36,126 bases of DNA from Carboxylicivirga sp. (GCA_025210475.1 JAOARW010000008.1:1-36126); one strand, 5' to 3'. Counted from the first letter of the stretch, positions 26,218-35,357 are shown. A program made the numbers and translations. Notes: a model not told the origin generated them from the letters alone.

Positions 26218-26688
26218 ATGAAAAAACTAAGCCTATTAGCCATTACTCTGTTCATTTTATCATGTTCAACAACTCAGAAGAGTGTAAAAACTCCATTGCT
26301 GGATACCTATACTTTTTTACTCACTGAAGTATCAACTGATCCATCTTATGGCTTATCAGAGAAGAATCCGGTGAAAGTTGGAGGCAATGATCAGCAGGAA
26401 GGCCCCATGAACGAACGACGCTTTTTAAATGCTTTGGCCGGCCCCAATGGAGAAAAAGTAAGTTATTATCGAGCCGGAAGTTGTTGTGCCGTAAAAAGTA
26501 AAAACGGCTTTATGGGCTATGCCATGCTGGATAATTATCGGGTTAGCTGGGAGGGGTCGCCTGATACGGTTTCCATTTACATCAATATGTATGACTATGG
26601 CGAACTAAAGGCTCCGCTTGGCTTTACCATAAAAAATCAAAAATCGAAGGGTGGGAGAGAGCTATATGCCCATAATCAATACGAATAG
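26218..26688 (+). CDS. Small Bacteroidota lipoprotein, unknown function
   Basis: 156 residues from the ATG at 26218, where a lipoprotein signal starts (MKKLSLLAITLFILSCSTTQ, C17); the in-frame ATG at 26170 adds 16 residues in front of the signal and is unlikely. Conserved-looking blocks are DPSYGLSEKNPVKVGG, GPMNERRFLNALAGPNGE, GSCCAVKS with a Cys pair, and IYINMYDYGELKAPLGFTI. I recall similar proteins in Bacteroidota listed as a KDO-8-phosphate synthase-like aldolase; nothing here supports an enzyme of that kind (too short, exported). Confidence 0.75.
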   Translation: MKKLSLLAITLFILSCSTTQKSVKTPLLDTYTFLLTEVSTDPSYGLSEKNPVKVGGNDQQEGPMNERRFLNALAGPNGEKVSYYRAGSCCAVKSKNGFMGYAMLDNYRVSWEGSPDTVSIYINMYDYGELKAPLGFTIKNQKSKGGRELYAHNQYE

Positions 26689-26747
26689 TCAGTTAAGATT
26701 AGATAAAGAAGTATAGTTATATATTTTGTTCTTCGATATGGAAACAC

Positions 26748-27110
26748 ATGACTAAAATCAATACCGATAAAGAATATTGGCATCCTTTGTTAAAGAAGGA
26801 AAATCAGGGTGTGGATAACTATCCCCAAAGCCAGAACTCTGTCCGATTTCTGGAGGTGTTAATTGGACTTGTTACAGGTGTTTTACTGATTGTGGCTATT
26901 TTTTGTATACGGATTTTTTTTAGAATTGACGATGATTTAAATCCGATGGCAGGAATTGGCTTGTTATTTACGATATGCATTTACATCATTGGTTTTCTTA
27001 CAAGCGGATTTTTACTTTGGTTTTGTTTCGAGGAGCAACTAAGGCTTAAAGTTCTCAGCATTATAAACTTTGGACTTTATGTTATTGCAGCTGTAGTATT
27101 ATTACTTTAA
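26748..27110 (+). CDS. Small three-helix membrane protein, unknown
   Basis: 120 residues: a polar N-terminus of about 30 residues, then three membrane segments (FLEVLIGLVTGVLLIVAIF, GIGLLFTICIYIIGFLTSGF and INFGLYVIAAVVLLL). No family recognised. It follows the lipoprotein gene by 59 bp on the same strand and runs convergently to the gene at 27181-27576. Confidence 0.6.
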   Translation: MTKINTDKEYWHPLLKKENQGVDNYPQSQNSVRFLEVLIGLVTGVLLIVAIFCIRIFFRIDDDLNPMAGIGLLFTICIYIIGFLTSGFLLWFCFEEQLRLKVLSIINFGLYVIAAVVLLL

Positions 27111-27180
27111 TACGATTGTAAAGTTTATAAACATAAATTTAACCTCTTGCGGGATAGGTATTTGGGGCTTGTAGTTTGGG

Positions 27181-27576
27181 TTACTTTGACTTTATAAAGG
27201 TTAAATCCTGATTATAACCTTTGTAGTATAATTTAGAACCCTTAATGTAGCCTATTTCTTCATTGTTTTTTATATCAATTAAGCGATAGGTATTTCTTCT
27301 TTTGCTTGTTACAATAATATGTTCATAAAATTGTTTTATTGCTTTTCGTTCAAAAAACTCAATATCGTATTCTATGATTAGTGTAGTCTTATTCTTTATT
27401 TTCTCAAGATTCAGATGATAATTCACTTCTTTAATAGAAGGATCTGTTTCGTATTTCTTGTAGTCTTTCCTGTTGGGAACATAACTAGCCTTGTAATTAC
27501 CCGTTAAATTATTCTTTTGGGCATTGATCTCAGATATAGTATTGAATAATATAAATGCTATAACTAAATATTTCAT
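27181..27576 (-). CDS. Small exported protein of unknown function
   Basis: 131 residues with a signal peptide (MKYLVIAFILFNTISEINAQ). The mature part is rich in Lys and Tyr and beta-like (YHLNLEKIKNKTTLIIEYDI, YRLIDIKNNEEIGYIKGSKL), similar to small lipocalin-like domains of Bacteroidota, but no family is recognised. It is alone on the minus strand; the terminator-like hairpin at 27662-27693 lies upstream of it. Confidence 0.6.
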   Translation of the reverse strand: MKYLVIAFILFNTISEINAQKNNLTGNYKASYVPNRKDYKKYETDPSIKEVNYHLNLEKIKNKTTLIIEYDIEFFERKAIKQFYEHIIVTSKRRNTYRLIDIKNNEEIGYIKGSKLYYKGYNQDLTFIKSK

Positions 27577-27661
27577 AAGATTATCGTAAGTTCGAATGTC
27601 TTATACCAAATGTCATGGGTAAATGTTACGAATTATTCCATCTATTGATACTTTTATACAA

Positions 27662-27693
27662 ATTGAGGCCACCCAACAAAGGACAGCCTCAAT
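27662..27693 (-). terminator. Possible terminator downstream of guaC
   Basis: ATTGAGGC (27662-27669) pairs with GCCTCAAT (27686-27693) in an 8-bp stem; the minus-strand loop TGTCCTTTGTTGGGTG is followed by only a short T-poor tail. It lies about 125 nt past guaC. The shape resembles common Bacteroidota terminators. Confidence 0.4.
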
Positions 27694-27819
27694 ATTATCT
27701 AATTACTCTATTTGAGTTATACCGATTGATTAATGTTTAGCGCCTTAAAATAGCTAAGGATTTAAAGCGTTCATTAAAATCATCAGTGTATACTTACTCA
27801 GTTTATTGTCAGCGTGTAA

Positions 27820-28860
27820 TTACTTTGTGTAAACACGGTTTTCCTGCTCGGCTACGCGAATAAATGTGGTACGCTTGGTTAACTCTTTTAATTGAGAAGC
27901 TCCAACATAAGTACATGTACTGCGCACGCCTCCAAGAATATCCTGAACAGTTGCTTCAACCGGCCCGCGGTATTCAACTTCTACGGTTTTACCTTCACTG
28001 GCACGGTATTCGGCCACACCACCCGCGTGTTTGTCCATGGCAGTTGCAGAGCTCATGCCATAGAATTGCTTGTATTGCTTACCATCTTTTTCAATCACCT
28101 GGCCACCACTCTCATCATGGCCAGCCAACATACCACCCAACATCACAAAGTCGGCTCCTGCACCAAAGGCTTTTGAAACATCACCCGGAATGGCACAACC
28201 ACCATCGCTGATAATTTGTCCGCCAAGGCCATGGGCTGCATCGGCACATTCGATAATGGCTGATAGCTGTGGGTACCCAACACCTGTTTTAACACGTGTT
28301 GTACACACCGAACCCGGACCAATACCTACTTTGATAATATCAGCTCCGGCCAGTAGTAATTCTTCTACCATTTCACCAGTTACCACATTACCGGCAATAA
28401 TCACCTTATCGGCGAATAGTGAACGTGCTTTTTTTACAAAAGAAACAAAGTGCTCTGAGTAACCATTGGCTACATCAATGCAGATAAATTTAAGCTGTGG
28501 ATTGGCATTAAAGATAGCTTCCACTTTCTCAAGATCTTTTTCTCCTGTACCGGTACTTACGGCAATAAAGTTTTCAATTCCTTCGGGAGCATTACTGATA
28601 AATGAGTTCCACTCTTCTAGGGTGTAATGTTTATGAATGGCTGTAAACATTTCTTTTTCGGCCAGCTTAGCTGCCATCTCAAATGTACCAACCGTATCCA
28701 TGTTAGCCGCCATAATCGGTACACCTGTCCATTCAATGCTGGTGTGCATAAACTTAAAAGTGCGTTGCAGGTTAACTTGCGAGCGACTTTTCAAGGTTGA
28801 ACGTTTAGGTCTGAACATGACGTCTTTGAATCCCAACTTAATGTCGTATTCTACTCTCAT
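27820..28860 (-). CDS. guaC: GMP reductase GuaC
   Basis: 346 residues, almost the length of E. coli GuaC (347). It reduces GMP to IMP with NADPH and ammonia release, linking guanine to adenine nucleotides. The IMPDH/GMPR barrel shows [19 protein letters not shown] near the start, the active-site loop [20 protein letters not shown] with catalytic C186, the phosphate-site [20 protein letters not shown] and [12 protein letters not shown]. There is no CBS insert, which argues against IMP dehydrogenase. It has its own promoter and is a single-gene unit. Confidence 0.96.
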   Translation of the reverse strand: MRVEYDIKLGFKDVMFRPKRSTLKSRSQVNLQRTFKFMHTSIEWTGVPIMAANMDTVGTFEMAAKLAEKEMFTAIHKHYTLEEWNSFISNAPEGIENFIAVSTGTGEKDLEKVEAIFNANPQLKFICIDVANGYSEHFVSFVKKARSLFADKVIIAGNVVTGEMVEELLLAGADIIKVGIGPGSVCTTRVKTGVGYPQLSAIIECADAAHGLGGQIISDGGCAIPGDVSKAFGAGADFVMLGGMLAGHDESGGQVIEKDGKQYKQFYGMSSATAMDKHAGGVAEYRASEGKTVEVEYRGPVEATVQDILGGVRSTCTYVGASQLKELTKRTTFIRVAEQENRVYTK

Positions 28861-28886
28861 TTTAAAATATCTTTAATGATTACAGA

Positions 28887-28918
28887 CAAAGATACTTGAA
28901 TAATCCAAATAATTGCAA
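28887..28918 (-). promoter_or_regulatory. guaC promoter of Bacteroidota type
   Basis: On the minus strand TTG (28918 to 28916), a 21-nt spacer and TATCTTTG (28894 to 28887) match TTG-N19-21-TAnnTTTG fully. The start of transcription would be near 28880, about 20 nt before the ATG at 28860. Confidence 0.65.
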
Positions 28919-28982
28919 CAAGTCTTTATTATTCAAACACCTTGAATCCGGTACAGTGCTAAACTGACGGGTATTATAAATC

Positions 28983-29015
28983 AAAAAAGACATTGATTAG
29001 GCATCAATGTCTTTT
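28983..29015 (-). terminator. Rho-independent terminator overlapping the xseB stop codon
   Basis: A 13-bp perfect stem (28985-28997 with 29003-29015; arm AAAAGACATTGAT) and 5-nt loop run on the minus strand into six T (complement of 28983-28988). The upstream arm is the last xseB codons (KDID) and the TAA stop lies at the loop/arm border, so the hairpin forms only after ribosomes have left. It closes the operon from 35357. Confidence 0.85.
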
Positions 29016-29197
29016 AGTATCTTTTCTACTTCTTCTTCGGTTTTGTAGAGTTTGTCTTTACAGCTTTTGAGCAGTGTGCTAACGCGTTTTACCTTGGTTG
29101 ATAATTCATCCACATCCAACTCCTCGTTCTCTATCTGTTGTAAAATTTCTTCAATCTCACTAACAGCATCGTTATAGGTAAGCTTCTTTTTAGTCAT
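28997..29197 (-). CDS. xseB: Exodeoxyribonuclease VII small subunit
   Basis: 66 residues, the usual small size. The two-helix pattern is typical: LTYNDAVSEIEEILQQIENE, ELDVDELSTKVKRVSTLLKS, then CKDKLYKTEEEVEKIL. Several copies bind one XseA to form the nuclease that degrades single-stranded DNA into short pieces. It starts 8 nt after the histidine kinase gene, which separates it from xseA in the same operon. Confidence 0.93.
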   Translation of the reverse strand: MTKKKLTYNDAVSEIEEILQQIENEELDVDELSTKVKRVSTLLKSCKDKLYKTEEEVEKILKDIDA

Positions 29198-29205
29198 GAT
29201 AACAA

Positions 29206-31446
29206 TTACTTAGTTTCTAATACAGGAAGAGTAAAATAAAAGGTACTTCCTTTTTCAAGTTCACTTTCGGCCCATATTTGTCCTTTGTTAATTTCCACAA
29301 ATTCTTTGCATAAAACAAGCCCCAGGCCTGTTCCTTTTTCATTTAAGGTACCTTTGGTGCTAAAGGTTGAATCTACCATAAATAGCCTTTCCAGGTTTTC
29401 CTGCCTGATTCCAACGCCCGAATCAGCCACCGACACCTCAATCATATCCTTTTTACGACTGGCATTAACGTAAATGACGCTTCCCACCCGCGAAAATTTA
29501 ATGGCATTGCTAATCAGGTTACGCAATATGGTGTTGTACAGGTTTTCATCGGCCCAGGCCACCAGGTTACGTTCAATCTTCGGACTTATTACAATGTCTT
29601 TCTCCTCGGCATTAAGCCTCAGCAGCGACACAATGTTATGTGTTTGGATGGAGATATCCAGCTGTGTTGGTTTATATTCGGTGGTACCGATTTGAGTGCG
29701 CGACCATTGCAGAAGGTTTTCAACCAGTCCTAACAGGCGTTTTGTTGAGTTATGAATGATTTGTGAGTACTCAATTACTTCACGTGTATTTTTCGACTCG
29801 GCATTTAATACCAGCATTTCGGCAAAGCCCATTAAGGAGCTAAACGGACTTTTTAAATCGTGGGCAATAATCGAAAAGAACTTGTCTTTGGTGTTATTAA
29901 GCTGATTAAGTTCGTTGTTCTTAATTTTTAGCAGGCGTGCGGTTTTGCGTCTGATGCGATAGTTAAGAATCAATATCAGCACAACAATCAGCAGAAAACC
30001 AACCACAATAATATAGGCTGTTCGGCTATTGCGCAGCAGCTTTAAGCTCTCCGATTTATTGATGTTATCCTGTTCCAGAATAGAAATTTGCTGTTCCTTG
30101 TTCAGTAGTTTGTAAACGGCTTCCATGCGGGCACTGTTCAGGAGTGCTTTCTCATCCGTTAAGCTTTCGCTTAAATCGATGTACTGTGTTTTAAACTCCA
30201 AAGCCTCTTTGTAATTGCCTTTGGCCTTGTGCCAGTCCGCCAGACTGTTGTACGACTGTGCCAGTTTGGCCTTTTCGTCCAGCGATTTGGCAATGTTTGT
30301 TGCTTTGTTGAGGTAATCAAAAGCCTGATCGAACTGCTGTTTGATCAACAGGGTTTGTCCCAGGTGCAGGTAGGTTTCGGCCTTTAATGAAGGATCTTCA
30401 AAACTAAGCATCAGCTTCAGTACCTTTTCGAAGTAATCGATGGCTTCGTTGTATTGTTCTCCACTTTGGTGGGCGCGGCCAATGTTGAGGTAGGTCATTG
30501 CCATTTTTACCGTGTCATCTTCGCGCCTTGAAATATCCAAAGATGTGTGGTAATGCTGAATGGCTTCAGATATCTTCCCTGTTTTAAGGTAAATCTCGCC
30601 GATGTTGTTATAGCATGTGCTGATGCCTTCTTCATCGCCCAGTTCACGATAGATTTTTAAAGCTGCCTCGTAATTGATAAAAGCAGCATCCAGGCGTTTC
30701 AGTGCATTGTTAATGTTGCCAATGTTTATTAGCAATACAGCCCGGTTTTTAATGTCGTTTTCAAGCAGGTTTAACTCCAGAGCTTTCTCCAGACAAGTCA
30801 AGGCTTCGTTATACTGAGCCAGAATATTTAATACCACACCTTTATTGGTTAAGGCTTTCCGGGTTAAGGTGGCATTATCGTTTTCTTCGCCTATTTTTAA
30901 TACCTGCTCAAAATTAGCCAGTGCCTTTTCATACTCTCGCAGGTACCAATGCATGGCACCCAGGCTGTTATAGGCATTTCCTAATTTGTCGGCTTCTTTG
31001 TGTTTGCTGTAAATATCAATGGCTTTCTCAAAATGTTGGATGGCCTTTTTGTATTGACAATTGGCACTTTCGATCCAGCCTAAATAGTTTTCGATACCGC
31101 CAATTGCCAGGCTGCTTTCCTCTTTGCTGTTGTTGAGCGCTTTGAGGAGGTAGTTTTGTGCTAATTTATTGGCTTTAATATCAAATAGAAGAATACCGGC
31201 TTTTTGATAGGCCTGGAATTTAAGTTCAGAATCGTTTTCATCCACCAGCAGTTGATCGGCTTCTTTAACAAGTTTGATCTTTTCTTCTGAAGAGGTGGTC
31301 GACTCTGCTTTTTTAATCAACTGATAGGCTTTATGGCTGGAATCGTAGGTTTTACTTTGTCCAATACTCGCTATGGAAAAGCTAAACAGCAGAAGCACAC
31401 AGGCATACACAGTTATTGTTTCACGAATGGTTAGTTTGGTTATCAT
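29206..31446 (-). CDS. TPR-containing sensor histidine kinase
   Basis: 746 residues. A signal segment (VYACVLLLFSFSIASIG) is followed by about nine tetratricopeptide repeats (roughly 40-420; for example YNSLGAMHWYLREYEKALAN and YNNIGEIYLKTGKISEAIQH), a coiled coil, a membrane helix near 475-495 (AYIIVVGFLLIVVLILIL), HisKA with IIAHDLKSPFSSLMGF (His near 528) and HATPase_c with NLISNAIKFSR, DSGVGI and KGTGLGLVLCKEF. The repeats should be periplasmic and serve as the sensor, perhaps through protein partners. There is no receiver or DNA-binding domain. It lies between xseA (60 bp upstream) and xseB (8 bp downstream), which is unusual and suggests shared transcription. Confidence 0.9.
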   Translation of the reverse strand: MITKLTIRETITVYACVLLLFSFSIASIGQSKTYDSSHKAYQLIKKAESTTSSEEKIKLVKEADQLLVDENDSELKFQAYQKAGILLFDIKANKLAQNYLLKALNNSKEESSLAIGGIENYLGWIESANCQYKKAIQHFEKAIDIYSKHKEADKLGNAYNSLGAMHWYLREYEKALANFEQVLKIGEENDNATLTRKALTNKGVVLNILAQYNEALTCLEKALELNLLENDIKNRAVLLINIGNINNALKRLDAAFINYEAALKIYRELGDEEGISTCYNNIGEIYLKTGKISEAIQHYHTSLDISRREDDTVKMAMTYLNIGRAHQSGEQYNEAIDYFEKVLKLMLSFEDPSLKAETYLHLGQTLLIKQQFDQAFDYLNKATNIAKSLDEKAKLAQSYNSLADWHKAKGNYKEALEFKTQYIDLSESLTDEKALLNSARMEAVYKLLNKEQQISILEQDNINKSESLKLLRNSRTAYIIVVGFLLIVVLILILNYRIRRKTARLLKIKNNELNQLNNTKDKFFSIIAHDLKSPFSSLMGFAEMLVLNAESKNTREVIEYSQIIHNSTKRLLGLVENLLQWSRTQIGTTEYKPTQLDISIQTHNIVSLLRLNAEEKDIVISPKIERNLVAWADENLYNTILRNLISNAIKFSRVGSVIYVNASRKKDMIEVSVADSGVGIRQENLERLFMVDSTFSTKGTLNEKGTGLGLVLCKEFVEINKGQIWAESELEKGSTFYFTLPVLETK

Positions 31447-31506
31447 CAGGATGTTTTAAGGCAATTAAAATCGAGCACAAAATATAAAAAGCAGGTTAAT
31501 AAACCT

Positions 31507-32892
31507 TTACTTTTTTGTGCTAATTTTCTCAACACGACTAATTATTTCGCCGTCTTTGGTGCGGGTTTGCAAAGTGTCGCCTATGTTGATGCCTGACAGG
31601 CTTTTTACCAACTTATCCTGCACGAAGCTTAAGGAGTAGCCACGTTGCAATACTTTTTGTGGATCGCTTAATTCAACCGTTCTGTCGAGCAACTTTATTT
31701 TCTGCTTTTGATTTTTGAAGAAACTGTTTAACTCCAGTTTTAATTGAGTAGACAGAAAATCGTTTTTCTGCGTGGCTGTACGAAGCTGTTTCTTCGTTAA
31801 ATAACGCATCGATTCTTTAACGTGGGTGTAGAAAGTATTCTGCTTATCGAAATAGTTGCGGCTGGCAAACTGAAGACGTTGGGCCGCTTCAATCTGATAC
31901 TGTTTCTGATTGCTTAAGGCCTTGCTTACCAGTGGCTGAAAACGGTAGGCTGCCAGATCAATCCGATGCCTTTCGTCGCTGATTAACTGCTGTGTTAGTG
32001 CAATAAAATGATCTTTCAGATCAATGAGGTACAATTCGTAATGATTAATGCGCTCGATGATAAACTCGGCCACAGCGGTTGGTGTTTTCAAACGTGTGTG
32101 TGCTACCATATCCACCACCGATTCATCACGTTCGTGACCAATACCCGTTAAAACCGGCAAAGGAAACTGGGCTATGTTCATGGCCAGCATGTAGCTGTCG
32201 AAGCACATCAGGTCGGCCGACGATCCTCCGCCGCGTATAATAATCACGGCATCAAATACCTGCTCGTATTGATAGATGCGATCCAGGGCATTGATAATGG
32301 ATTCTTCGGCTTCGGCACCTTGCATGATGGCCGGAAACAGTTTGTGATAAATTTTATAGCCGTTGCTGTTATTTTCAAGCTGATTGATAAAATCTTCGTA
32401 CCCGGCAGCTGTGGGAGAGGAGATGATGGCCAGCTTTTGCGGAACAGTGGCCAGCTCAGTCTCTTTGTTCATGTCAATAACACCCTCTTCTTCCAGCTGC
32501 TTGATGATTTCCAGCTTACGCCGGGCAATATCACCCAATGTAAATGTGGGATCAATGTCTTTGATGTTCAGGCTGTAGCCATACAACTCCTGAAACTCAA
32601 CGCTCACTTTCAGCAGCACTTTTAATCCGGCACTTAAGCTTTGTTTGGTAGTGGTTTCGAAATAGGGTTTAAGCATGCGGTAGGTAAATGCCCAAATGGT
32701 ACCACGCGCCTTGGCCTTAATCTGATCCGATTCTTCTTCCTTTTCGATCAGCTCCAGGTAACAATGCCCGCTGCGCACTGTGCGGATATCACTTATTTCG
32801 GCCACCACCCAATACGACCCCGGAAAGGCATCTTTAATCTGTTCTTTTATATTCTGGTTGAGCTCGAATAAACTAATGTGTTCCTGGGGCAT
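31507..32892 (-). CDS. xseA: Exodeoxyribonuclease VII large subunit
   Basis: 461 residues, typical length. The N-terminal OB-fold (YWVVAEISDIRTVRSGHCYL, about 27-46) binds single-stranded DNA. The catalytic domain shows IISSPTAAGYEDF (157-169), IIIRGGGSSADL (217-228) and TGIGHERDESVVDMVAHTR in pieces (249-267), followed by a long coiled-coil part that takes XseB subunits. The start codon lies 3 nt after the stop of the subtilase gene, so it depends on upstream transcription. Confidence 0.96.
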   Translation of the reverse strand: MPQEHISLFELNQNIKEQIKDAFPGSYWVVAEISDIRTVRSGHCYLELIEKEEESDQIKAKARGTIWAFTYRMLKPYFETTTKQSLSAGLKVLLKVSVEFQELYGYSLNIKDIDPTFTLGDIARRKLEIIKQLEEEGVIDMNKETELATVPQKLAIISSPTAAGYEDFINQLENNSNGYKIYHKLFPAIMQGAEAEESIINALDRIYQYEQVFDAVIIIRGGGSSADLMCFDSYMLAMNIAQFPLPVLTGIGHERDESVVDMVAHTRLKTPTAVAEFIIERINHYELYLIDLKDHFIALTQQLISDERHRIDLAAYRFQPLVSKALSNQKQYQIEAAQRLQFASRNYFDKQNTFYTHVKESMRYLTKKQLRTATQKNDFLSTQLKLELNSFFKNQKQKIKLLDRTVELSDPQKVLQRGYSLSFVQDKLVKSLSGINIGDTLQTRTKDGEIISRVEKISTKK

Positions 32893-32895
32893 GGA

Positions 32896-34503
32896 TTAGT
32901 GGCTTTTTATCACTTTAACATGTTGCTTAAAGTGTTTGTTTTCGATGGTGATGATGTAAATGCCCCTGGCAAAATGAGCAATTTCATTAATGCTTACCTG
33001 CTTAACACCCTTGAATGATTTACGGTACTTAAGATTACCTACCAGGTCGACGATGGATACATTTATATTGTGTTCGCTGGCATTGCTTAACCTTAGGATA
33101 TTGCTAAAAGGATTGGGGCTGACCTTCCAGATGTTTTCGTCTGATTCGGTGCCTGGCACACTTACCTGTACGGCACGTTTAAAGTCGGGGATGCCATAAC
33201 CAATGCCATCATCGGGATGATCACTCTGATTAGCACTGTCAATAATCAGTTGCCTGATTTCATTGGCAGATTTGTCAGGCAGTGCTTGCCAGAGGCAGGC
33301 TGCCAATCCGCTGACAACAGGTGTGGAATACGAAGTGCCATTGCCTTTGCTAATGGTTCCCGCCGAGTTCTGAACGGCTACCGATACACCAAGGGCACTA
33401 ACTTCGGGTTTGGTGCGGCCATCGTACGAAGGGCCAAAGGATGAAAAGCCGGCTTTTGTACTATCGGCCCTGATGGCACCAATGGTAAGACATTGTTTGG
33501 CGTCTCCGGGAGCCGCAATGTAGTGCCAGCTGTCGTTACCTTCATTACCGGCACTGGTAATAATCAGCATTCCCCTTTCGGATGCCATATCCGAGGCTCT
33601 GGAGATACGGGTATTGGTACCATTCATATCGGCATAGGTATAGCTGACCGATGGCGGATCGAATTGCGAATACCCCAGCGAAGTGGTGATAATATCTACG
33701 CCTGCACTATCGGCAAACTCAGCTGCACAGATCCAGTAATCCGGTTCGATGGGATGCTCCGAATAGGCATCTTCCGATCGTAACAGCCAGAACGAAGCGT
33801 CGGGCGCTGTGCCGGTATAATCGTCGTTGTCTTTTCCGCCAATGATGGAAAGCACACTCATGCCATGGTAATGCGATGCAAATATATCGGCCGAAGGATT
33901 AACAAAGTCTTTGGTTCCCAGTATTTGGTCGTTATCCCACAGGTGCTGAAAAACCGGCAGGGTGTTAACATGGTAAAAGCCAGCATCGATGACAGCAATG
34001 TGCATGCCTTGGCCGGTATAGCCCTGCTGATGCAGAAGATGGCCATTCACGGTGCTGATTTGTGTCCAGGCCTCGCCATAAGCATTGCTTGCTGCGCTTT
34101 TTAATAAAGACGACAGGGGCTCTGTTTTTTCAACCGCACGTGTGCTGTACTGTGGCTTGTTTCTTTCTACCGACGCAATAAACGAAACCCGGTCGAGGGT
34201 ATCCATCAAATTGCTGTTGGCCGAAAACACAATGGCGGCGTTAAACCATTTACTGGTGTGTCGCACATCAATACCCGCTTTACGAAGGCTATCCACATAA
34301 TTGGCATTAACCGGTAAATCATCGGCAGTGATGTTAATCTGTTGCCTGGCTCTTCGCTGTATGGCACGTTGAGAAAGAAACTCTCCCGGTTTATCAATGG
34401 AATAAGCCGAGTTATTCTTATCTGTAAAAGTCACAAAATAGCCATCTTGTCCTTTTGACAAAACAAAGCTAAACAGTAATGCTATGGCGACCAGGTACCT
34501 CAT
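32896..34503 (-). CDS. Subtilisin-family (S8) serine protease with T9SS C-terminal domain
   Basis: 535 residues with a signal peptide (MRYLVAIALLFSFVLSKG). After a pro-region (to about 145) the S8 domain has its full triad: D173 in IAVIDAGFY, H213 in HYHGMSV and S391 in GNGTSYSTPVVSG, with the oxyanion Asn in SAGNEGN (N320). The last 80 residues (KVSPNPFSNILRLSN, then a strand pattern ending RGIYIITIENKHFKQHVKVI) form a type A Por secretion sorting domain, so the protease is probably exported by the type IX system and held at or released from the surface. Its ATG overlaps the stop codon of the MORN gene by one base (TAATG), and xseA follows after 3 nt. Confidence 0.93.
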   Translation of the reverse strand: MRYLVAIALLFSFVLSKGQDGYFVTFTDKNNSAYSIDKPGEFLSQRAIQRRARQQINITADDLPVNANYVDSLRKAGIDVRHTSKWFNAAIVFSANSNLMDTLDRVSFIASVERNKPQYSTRAVEKTEPLSSLLKSAASNAYGEAWTQISTVNGHLLHQQGYTGQGMHIAVIDAGFYHVNTLPVFQHLWDNDQILGTKDFVNPSADIFASHYHGMSVLSIIGGKDNDDYTGTAPDASFWLLRSEDAYSEHPIEPDYWICAAEFADSAGVDIITTSLGYSQFDPPSVSYTYADMNGTNTRISRASDMASERGMLIITSAGNEGNDSWHYIAAPGDAKQCLTIGAIRADSTKAGFSSFGPSYDGRTKPEVSALGVSVAVQNSAGTISKGNGTSYSTPVVSGLAACLWQALPDKSANEIRQLIIDSANQSDHPDDGIGYGIPDFKRAVQVSVPGTESDENIWKVSPNPFSNILRLSNASEHNINVSIVDLVGNLKYRKSFKGVKQVSINEIAHFARGIYIITIENKHFKQHVKVIKSH

Positions 34504-35357
34504 TAACGTCCTCTCATTAACATATCCGGATTATTACGCATTTTCTCAGGATCTTTTAGGCTGTCTCTTTTTCTTTCAAATTCAGCCTGCTCGTCCTGCC
34601 TTCTTTTGTCTAACACTTCGGGGTTTAATAATGTTCCGTTCTTGTATTTTAGCTGGTAATTAACTTTGCCATCGGCATGGAAAAAGGTCCATGGTCCGTC
34701 TTCCTTATCATTTTTATAGCCGGCATCAATTTCCAATTGTCCGTTATTGAAGTAATAAAGGTACTTGCCGTGTAACAGATCGTTCTGGTAAGAAGCTTTT
34801 AACAAAGGCTCGCCACTTTCGAAATACTTTAACCAATCGCCTTGCTTTTTGCCATTTTGCCAGTGAATAATCTCGGCTACTTTACCACTAGGGTAATAAA
34901 CTTTATACTGACCGTGTGATTTACCTTCCACAAACTCTTCGGTGGCCAATAATTGTTCTTTGCTATTGTAGTATTTCCAGGTACCAATCTTCAGCTTGCC
35001 ATCGTACTGACCGCTGGAAGTCAGTTTACCTTCGTCGTTGAATAATTTGGCATCACCCAGTTTGCCCTGCTCATCGTAGATAATCTCTAAACTCTTTTTA
35101 CCATTGGGATAAAAACGCGTGTATTTGCCCACGGGCTTACCATCTTTAAAAGTAGCTTTGTACAAAGGCTTACCATCGGTGTAGCGTTTCTCCCACTGTC
35201 CTTGTTTCAAGCCATTGGCATCTGTTTTATTATAATTGGCCGGAATGGGCGCCACTTTTGGTTTTTTAGCCGGAATACGGTTGCCAAAAACATCGGTTTG
35301 CGCTGAGGCCGAAAAGCTTAATGATATTAGTAAAAAGGAAAAAAGAAATATTTTCAT
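34503..35357 (-). CDS. Exported MORN-repeat (YwqK-like) protein
   Basis: 284 residues with a signal peptide (MKIFLFSFLLISLSFSASAQ). The body is a row of about seven MORN_2-type repeats of around 23 residues (NGLKQGQWEKRYTDGKPLYK, then GKPVGKYTRFYPNGKKSLEI), ending in a charged tail (ERKRDSLKDPEKMRNNPDM). Related proteins are sometimes labelled YwqK antitoxins, but the exported, repeat-only form here is more likely a surface or periplasmic binding protein. It is the first gene of the operon, and its stop overlaps the protease start. Confidence 0.85.
   Translation of the reverse strand: MKIFLFSFLLISLSFSASAQTDVFGNRIPAKKPKVAPIPANYNKTDANGLKQGQWEKRYTDGKPLYKATFKDGKPVGKYTRFYPNGKKSLEIIYDEQGKLGDAKLFNDEGKLTSSGQYDGKLKIGTWKYYNSKEQLLATEEFVEGKSHGQYKVYYPSGKVAEIIHWQNGKKQGDWLKYFESGEPLLKASYQNDLLHGKYLYYFNNGQLEIDAGYKNDKEDGPWTFFHADGKVNYQLKYKNGTLLNPEVLDKRRQDEQAEFERKRDSLKDPEKMRNNPDMLMRGR

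Noticed and set aside
26218..26688. KDO-8-phosphate synthase-like aldolase label for the small lipoprotein
   Set aside because: The protein is exported, only 156 residues and has no TIM-barrel motifs; the label would be a database error.
27864..28462. Plus-strand ORFs opposite guaC
   Set aside because: Antisense shadows of a clear GMP reductase; His/Pro-rich, low-complexity translations and no homology signal.
34503..35357. YwqK-type antitoxin of a toxin-antitoxin pair
   Set aside because: It has a signal peptide and only MORN repeats; the neighbour is a secreted protease, not a toxin gene.
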